Position numbers and translations under genes: made by a program. A DNA stretch of 64,000 nt, taken from Acanthochromis polyacanthus (lineage: Eukaryota > Chordata > Actinopteri > Pomacentridae). Numbering within the stretch: the stretch's first letter is position 1; each line of letters opens with the position of its first letter. The notes below the pieces were generated by a model. It saw only the letters and a list, made by a program, of their open reading frames with translations. It did not search any database and was not told where the DNA came from. The stretch spans positions 7,669,489 to 7,733,488 of the forward strand of contig NC_067113.1 of the NCBI RefSeq assembly GCF_021347895.1. Reading direction: 5' to 3'. Positions 58,491 through 64,000 of this stretch are shown piece after piece.

Positions 58491-59529
58491 GCTTTTTGGC
58501 AGTCACAATAGAGGAGTCTGCCAAATGTGAAGTAAGAGCCATTTATTCTAATAACTCGAGCAAGTCCAGAATGATAAATAAAAACAAGGATTAATAATGT
58601 TAATTAAAGGTGAGACATTTGTGTTTTGGTAAACATAGCTTCCTAGTAAGTAGGTAGCTTAAGCTAGTTGCAAGACTGTGTAGTTCACAGTTTGAAATGT
58701 GAAAATGTCAACTCCCTGTATATTAAGCTTTGTGACCAACAACACAAACCTGTTCCTCATATTTTCAAAAGTCAATCTAGGGTATGTTAAATTGGACAAA
58801 AATGGCATTTAAAAGATTTTGAACTCACATTGAAGAATATTTTATGGACTAAAGTGGCTGAATTGATTTCCAACTTTCTTCCTTCTTGTCATCTTGTCTC
58901 TCTTGTTGATGTAATAAACTTTCACAGTGATTCATTTCATATTAGTAGTGGGATGAGATTAAAAAAGATACTTTTAATTAATTACAGGCTTTGTAATTAA
59001 TTAATCACGGTGAATTCCATTTTTGTCAAATAGCGATATTTGACACAATAATCTTGAGTTTTCAATTCAAATACATTTTGGTTGATGACTGAATCGATGA
59101 ATAGATACAGACATAAACTAAAACAACAAAAATGTTTGTTTCATTTATATTTATCTGTTCTTTTCATCTGTCTACTACATTCACAGATTACTGCAAATTT
59201 AAAGTGCAATTATAGCAATTATACTCAACATTGTAAGATTTTTTGTAAACTTTTTTTTTTTTTGTCTGCAAGTCCGCTCAAAAATGACACCAACCAACCA
59301 TGGTGTCATTGCTTAAGCTTCGTGTGCAATTTTTTTCTTCTTTGTGACTGTGACCATCAACTGCCCTCATGGCAAATTAACCTATCATGTTTATTTCAAG
59401 CTGTTTCCTACATTATGCCATTGAGGGCTGTGCACACCCAAGTGAAACATAAAACAAACACAGGACAGACAGAAAGGTGAGGCATAGACAGTGTTCTAAG
59501 AGAAAAGGTGCATTTTATTTGTTTGTGCT
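58491..59529. other. No gene recognised
   Basis: AT-rich with an AATTAATTA-rich patch at about 58975-59008. Nothing else. Confidence 0.45.
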
Positions 59530-60003
59530 CTTTGATTCACACCTTAAAACCAGTTACAAATCTAAAACCCTTCACAAACACCAAATACGACAAAATCCCA
59601 ACTGGATCAATCATGAAGATGTCAGGAGGCCACAAGAAGGATAGATAAAGCAGAGTGAGATCCACAGACACTAACCCAGCAACCTCCACTGACTCAGCGA
59701 CCGGAGGAACAAACTCTATTGAGTTTTGGTAGGTGCCGGTGTGGTGAGTCTGGCATGCATGAAAACCTCCACCAAAAGGAGGGAGCTGTCTCCTCCAGCC
59801 CAAGGAGGTCCACACAGCCCCCCTGCAGGAGCCACCAAGCGGAGACCCAGCCCAGGAGCCCGGAGCGACCCCCCCCCCCGACACAGCCACAGCCCCAAGG
59901 CCCGCGCAGCAGAACGGGCCATAGCAGACCCCCACGGCGCCCCACCGGCCCACAGCCCCACTTCCCCCACGACCACCCCCCCCATCCTCCCCCACAACCC
60001 ACA
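59530..60003 (+). repeat. C-rich dispersed repeat
   Basis: Strong strand asymmetry from about 59780 to 60002 (plus strand C-rich, with runs such as CCCCCCCCCC at about 59869). I recall this sequence as a multi-copy fish repeat but cannot place its class. The Pro/Arg- and Gly/Trp-rich frames on the two strands follow from base composition. Confidence 0.55.
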
Positions 60004-61107
60004 GCAAGTAACAAGTTTAGTCATAATGCAAATATAATTGATGCCCTCTGCGAGTGTGTAATAAAGCAGCTGTTCTGAATTCCATCAGAACTTTCAGACC
60101 ATGTTAAATTCTGCTTTCCTTCATGATATATAATAGTTCTTGTTTTCACTGCTTAAATGGAGCGTCTCTGCCAGAAGGGTTGATTGGATTTCTGGGTGTG
60201 TGCAAGAAAAAGCCTCTCAAATACTAAATTAGATGAAATCAAGTGATGAAGAAATACATTTTAGTGTACCACAACTGTCTGTAAGCTAGATGTTTTTGCA
60301 TTCCACACACCATTTTGACAGAAACTTCCAGCCATTGGAAATGATAAATTCAGCTAATAGAAAAGTTGTTCATGCTGGCCAACCTAGATGAATCAAAGTT
60401 ATGACAGTCTTTATTTTAGTCTTTTCAGAGAGTCCAGCTCTTTTATGGTTAAGTGATTCAAATACAGGCACAACAAACACAAACAAATTCCAAGTAGCCA
60501 CATGAAATGACTGTCACCTTGAGAGGAGGGAGTCAAATCAATGGCACAACAAAAACCTAAGTTGTCAGTTTTGAAAAACACCAGAGTTTTTCTTTTGTTG
60601 CAAAGGTGGGTGAAGTTATGGTGCACTGATGAACTCCTTGGATAGTGTTCAATGGAGGAGAGTTTCTCATAGGCAGGTGATGTGCTGGAGGAGTTCTGCG
60701 GCTGTCAACTTGTATATTTTCTTTCCTTTTCTTTGCCTTATTTAAACTCGGGTGTGAAAATTAATAGGTCTGACTGGCCACCAGATGCATTTTCTCCAGT
60801 TACAAGGCTGACACAGTTCTGTATGTGCCTAGAGAGTTACAAGTCTTATAATAACATTAAAAGTTACATGTAAAAGTTCACGGTTGTTTGTTCTATTTGG
60901 TTGTCCTCATGTCAATATTGGACCGTAATTTTGAGGCAAATTTTTCTGTTTTCATGTGTTGTATGAGGCTGTTTGGAACTTATTTGCTTGCATTCCTGAA
61001 CAGATACATTTCTTTGTTATTCTTGATTCATTTCTGTCGATGACAAGAGAATTCCAGTGTGTTGGCTCAAATTTGGGTATGAAAACGCTGAATTCAATTT
61101 GAAATTC
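60004..61107. other. No gene recognised
   Basis: No supported feature. Confidence 0.45.
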
Positions 61108-62136
61108 CTCACTCTTGTTCAAATTGGTCAAGCTTAGCAAGAAACACAGAGTCTGAATCAAAGCACTTCATGATGCTGGATGGTCTTTGAGACAGATAGC
61201 GCAAGACGTGAAGTGTTCTCACAGCGTGGTCAACTATGCCTTGGACTCGATTACACAGACTGGTACTTACAAAATGCACCAAGGAAGAGGCCAAAAACGA
61301 AAGCCAACTGAATCAGATGTCAGGCATCTCAAGGTTTGAAGTACTAAAGACAGAAGAAGGACCACTACCGATCTTCAGGCAGAGATTAATGCGTATAGAT
61401 CGGAATGTGAGAAAGTCTCCAGAATGACCATAAGCAGACGACTGAAGGAATAGGCTTAAAGGGAAGAATAGCTGCTAAGAAGTCATTATTAAGGCCTGCA
61501 AACATCCAATAAGCCTAAAATTTGTCCGGGCGCACAAACACTGGACTGTAGATGACTGGAAGAAGGTACTCTGGATGGACAAGTCTAAATTTGAACTCTT
61601 CAGTCAGTATCATCGTTCCCTAGATAAACTAGACAACGTTTTGATCCTAGATGCACTGCACCCACAGTGAAACATGGTGGAGATTCCATTTTGGTATGGT
61701 ATTCCACAACATGGACAAATTAGTTCAAATGGATGGTATCATGAACAAGAAGTTCTACCACGACATCTTGATGCATCATGGAATCACTTCTGGATTGAAC
61801 CTGACTGGTCGTGGGTTCATACACTCAGAAGACGATGACCCCAAGCATACTTCAAAGCTGTACAGAGACGACTGGACCAAGAAAAAGGAATTTGGAGTAC
61901 TGGCACTGATGGACTGAGCAAGTCAGAGTCCAGACTTGAATGTTATTGAACAGATCTGGGATTTATTGAATTCAAAAATAGATCGCACAAAAATTTCATC
62001 TAAAGCAAGTCTATGGGAACAGCTAGAACCTAACTGGAACACAGTAACAAAAGAGACTGCGGAAAAGTCCATAAAAACAATGACAGCAAGAACACAAGCT
62101 GTTATCAGGGCCAAAGGAGATCATATAAAACATTAA
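61108..62136 (+). pseudogene. Nearly full-length Tc1-like transposase, dead
   Basis: Plus strand. N-terminal DNA-binding region around 61120-61320. WTVDDWKKVLWMDKSKFELF at about 61540-61600 (first Asp). HSEDDDPKHTSKLY at about 61825 (second Asp), and SPDLNVIEQIWDLL at about 61930 (last Glu). The C-terminus ends at the stop near 62136. At least three frame changes and several stops. The three catalytic acids are all still legible, so this is one of the less eroded copies. No terminal inverted repeats were identified with confidence. Confidence 0.8.
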
Positions 62137-62314
62137 GGTTAATATATGTGAATAATTACTATTTTGTTCCAGTTTGTTATTGGCCTAATAAATAACAATA
62201 CAAATTTTAGTTTGAAAAACGTTTTTGACAGATTCTTAAAATATTTTTGTTTTATTAGACTGCCTTACGACAGGCAGTCGAATCCATTTCTTAAGCTGAA
62301 AAAATATAACACAC

Positions 62315-62318
<4 letters not shown>
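62137..62318. other. AT-rich, small hairpin
   Basis: Contains GACTGCCT-TACGAC-AGGCAGTC, a small perfect hairpin at about 62260-62281. Confidence 0.5.

Positions 62319-62380
<62 letters not shown>
62319..62380. repeat. (GT)n microsatellite
   Basis: About 31 GT units. Confidence 0.97.
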
Positions 62381-62382
<2 letters not shown>

Positions 62383-63515
62383 CAACTTGTGCAGTTACAG
62401 ATCCACAAGTGGGATGTTTACCATCTTACATTGTACTTATTTGTTTATTTTTTTTATTTTGAATTTATTATTACATAGATAGATATAGACATAGACAAAT
62501 ATGAATTAATATTCGCTCCCACTGGCTAAAAGAATCATTTCCAAAGTTTTGTTTTTTTTTTTCCAAAAACTAAATATTTAGCATATTTAATTGCTATTAA
62601 AAATGCATAAAGTAATCACCATCTTGTGCCAACAGGAATAAATAAAATGTCTGCTATTGGGTTTTCAAAGAGAAGGGTGCAATCATCTGTAAGTCTAAAA
62701 GAAAACAGGCAAATCTCTGCAGGGCAGGACCAGGTTTCTGAACTGATCCAGGGGCTGTGCAGTGTGTGCACAACACCCATCCTTGTACACAGAACCAGGA
62801 TCCTGATCAGGAGGTCACCATTACCACCTTCAAAACTACCATGGCTATATTTAACAGGCTGGGTCTGATTAGATTTATCAAAAGTTCTGGTTGGCGGATC
62901 ATGTCATATTAACATCTCCCTCTACTAGTCAGAGCAGTGGTTTCATCATTGGGGTCTGATACATTGCAGTCACAGCCTTTAGTGTTTCACAGAATTACAG
63001 AATGACTAGTAGCTACACGTTGTCAGAAAGAGCTCAAAGGAGAATGATATTCTTTCTCTGTTGATGCAGCTCTGGAAAGAACTGCAGTTGAATATTTTTA
63101 CTGTACTTTCTTTCACTCCCAAATGCAGTCCTCTTGACGTTTTAAGCACCAACAAAATGAAAGACTAAACTCAAAGCTGCTGCGCTTGTTGCCATAATTG
63201 ATTATGTTTATGCTGAAAATGTATCGGCATCAACGTTTTACATAAATGAATGTTTATTTGTTCATTTATTTATGGAACATGCATAAATCACTGTAACAGA
63301 TTTTTTCCCCCCATTTTACTGTGTAATTACTGGGTTATGACACCAGTGGCTTTTAGCTCCACTTATTGGCCAGCTGCCGACAGAGCTACAGCTTTAGAAA
63401 ATGGTGAAGCAGCACAGCCTGACTCAGTGTTTAGTTAAAAAGTTTCTAAAGACAAGAGGTTTCCAAAATATGGAAGTACTTCCAACTTTCACAGGACAAG
63501 AAATTGTTTCTACAC
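62381..63515. other. No gene recognised
   Basis: No supported feature. Confidence 0.45.

Positions 63516-63516
<1 letters not shown>

Positions 63517-63597
<81 letters not shown>
63517..63597. repeat. (GATA)n microsatellite, LINE tail
   Basis: About 20 GATA units. It directly adjoins the 3' end of the minus-strand LINE, whose tail of TCTA repeats it probably expanded from. Confidence 0.93.
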
Positions 63598-64000
63598 ACC
63601 TTTATTGACCCCACAGGGGGGAAATGTTCAGTGTTACATCAGCAAATAGAAAAGCATGTAAAATAGTGTAAAACAATGCAGGGTGTAATGTGCAAATCCA
63701 GGCTTACAACATGTTTTTTTTTTTTTTTTACAGCCCTAGGTTTAAAAAGCTGTTTTTAAGTCTGTCTGTCCATGCTCTCATGATCCTGAACCTGCCAGAG
63801 AGGAGGGCATCAGAAAGACAATGTCTGGGGTGTGTGTTTTCCAACCTGATCTTTTCAGCTGTTTCTCAGCTGGGCAGAGGATATTTCTTCCAGGGGTGGG
63901 AGAGGACCACCAATGATCTTTGATGCGGTCTTGGTGATCCGCTGCAGGTTGTTCCTCTCTTCTGAGGTGCAGCTGGAGAACCACATCCATAGCTCAGGAC
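63598..64000 (-). mobile_element. L2/CR1-type LINE, 3' end of ORF2 and 3' UTR (runs off the window)
   Basis: Minus strand, open at the window edge. Decayed coding for the ORF2 C-terminus lies from 64000 to about 63760, with pieces like ADHQDRIKDHWWSSP, corresponding to a LQRITKTASKIIGGPLP-type segment in another frame. Then a UTR ends with a CCCCCTGTGGGGTCAATAAA block and the TCTA tail. A T-run at 63714-63729 interrupts the UTR. The reverse transcriptase core would lie beyond 64000 if present. Confidence 0.75.

Noticed and set aside
59537..60078. Several overlapping Pro/Arg-rich and Gly/Trp-rich frames
   Set aside because: They arise on both strands from C-rich composition, with no domain.
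62164..62382. Frame ending in a Cys-Val repeat
   Set aside because: The C-terminus is a translation of the GT microsatellite.
1..64000. CRISPR arrays, bacterial operons, rRNA genes
   Set aside because: None seen. Repeat content, introns and microsatellites are those of a vertebrate genome.

Overview
This window looks like intergenic or intronic DNA from a teleost fish, probably a spiny-rayed one. That is an inference from the repeat complement: many decayed Tc1-like transposons, several hAT elements with exact 8-bp target duplications, a PIF/Harbinger element, tRNA-headed SINEs with a (TGGA)n tail, L2-clade LINE fragments, and GT, GATA and GAAA microsatellites. No host protein-coding gene, rRNA or free-standing tRNA gene could be supported. 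Nearly everything recognisable is mobile-element DNA, so most open reading frames here are chance or remnants.

Layout. 1-9 kb: a Tc1-like remnant, a 50-bp perfect palindrome, and an unclassified dispersed repeat that recurs three more times (about 6.3, 24 and 27 kb). 9-20 kb: Tc1-like remnants; a TCTC-rich repeat interrupted by LINE and SINE pieces; an intact-ended Tc1 deletion derivative (15577-16132); and an L2-clade LINE 3' part (19500-20405, minus strand). 17-23 kb and 54.6 kb: SINE copies, several with clear target-site duplications. 25-32 kb: two copies, in opposite orientation, of a TTAA-bounded element of about 1.06 kb. Each carries a tRNA-Leu-type primer-binding site followed directly by a Gag-like reading frame with a CCHC zinc knuckle; a Tc1-like transposon lies between them. 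34.5-39.6 kb: three DNA transposons with exact target duplications. They are a Harbinger element packed with CGTA motifs around a transposase N-terminus, a hAT element keeping only a BED-finger exon, and a second hAT element with a candidate three-exon mini-gene. 41.1-45.0 kb: a 3.9-kb element with short inverted termini enclosing three in-phase exons resembling a multi-copy fish protein family often labelled SAMD3-like. 45.8-47.3 kb: a Tc1-like element abutting another Tc1 remnant. 49.5 kb: a Tigger/pogo-like short element. 51.1-53.6 kb: a broken ZMYM1-like hAT. 56.8-57.2 kb: a short element with a 9-bp target duplication. 58-62 kb: more Tc1 remnants and a C-rich repeat. The window ends inside an L2/CR1-type LINE (minus strand) next to a GATA array.

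The parts do not form one pathway. The common theme is non-autonomous DNA transposons carrying protein-coding pieces: a gag fragment, a BED exon, a Harbinger N-terminus and a SAMD3-like exon set. The strongest candidates for something unusual are the TTAA element with captured retroelement gag, the CGTA-array Harbinger element, and the two spliced gene structures inside transposon termini.
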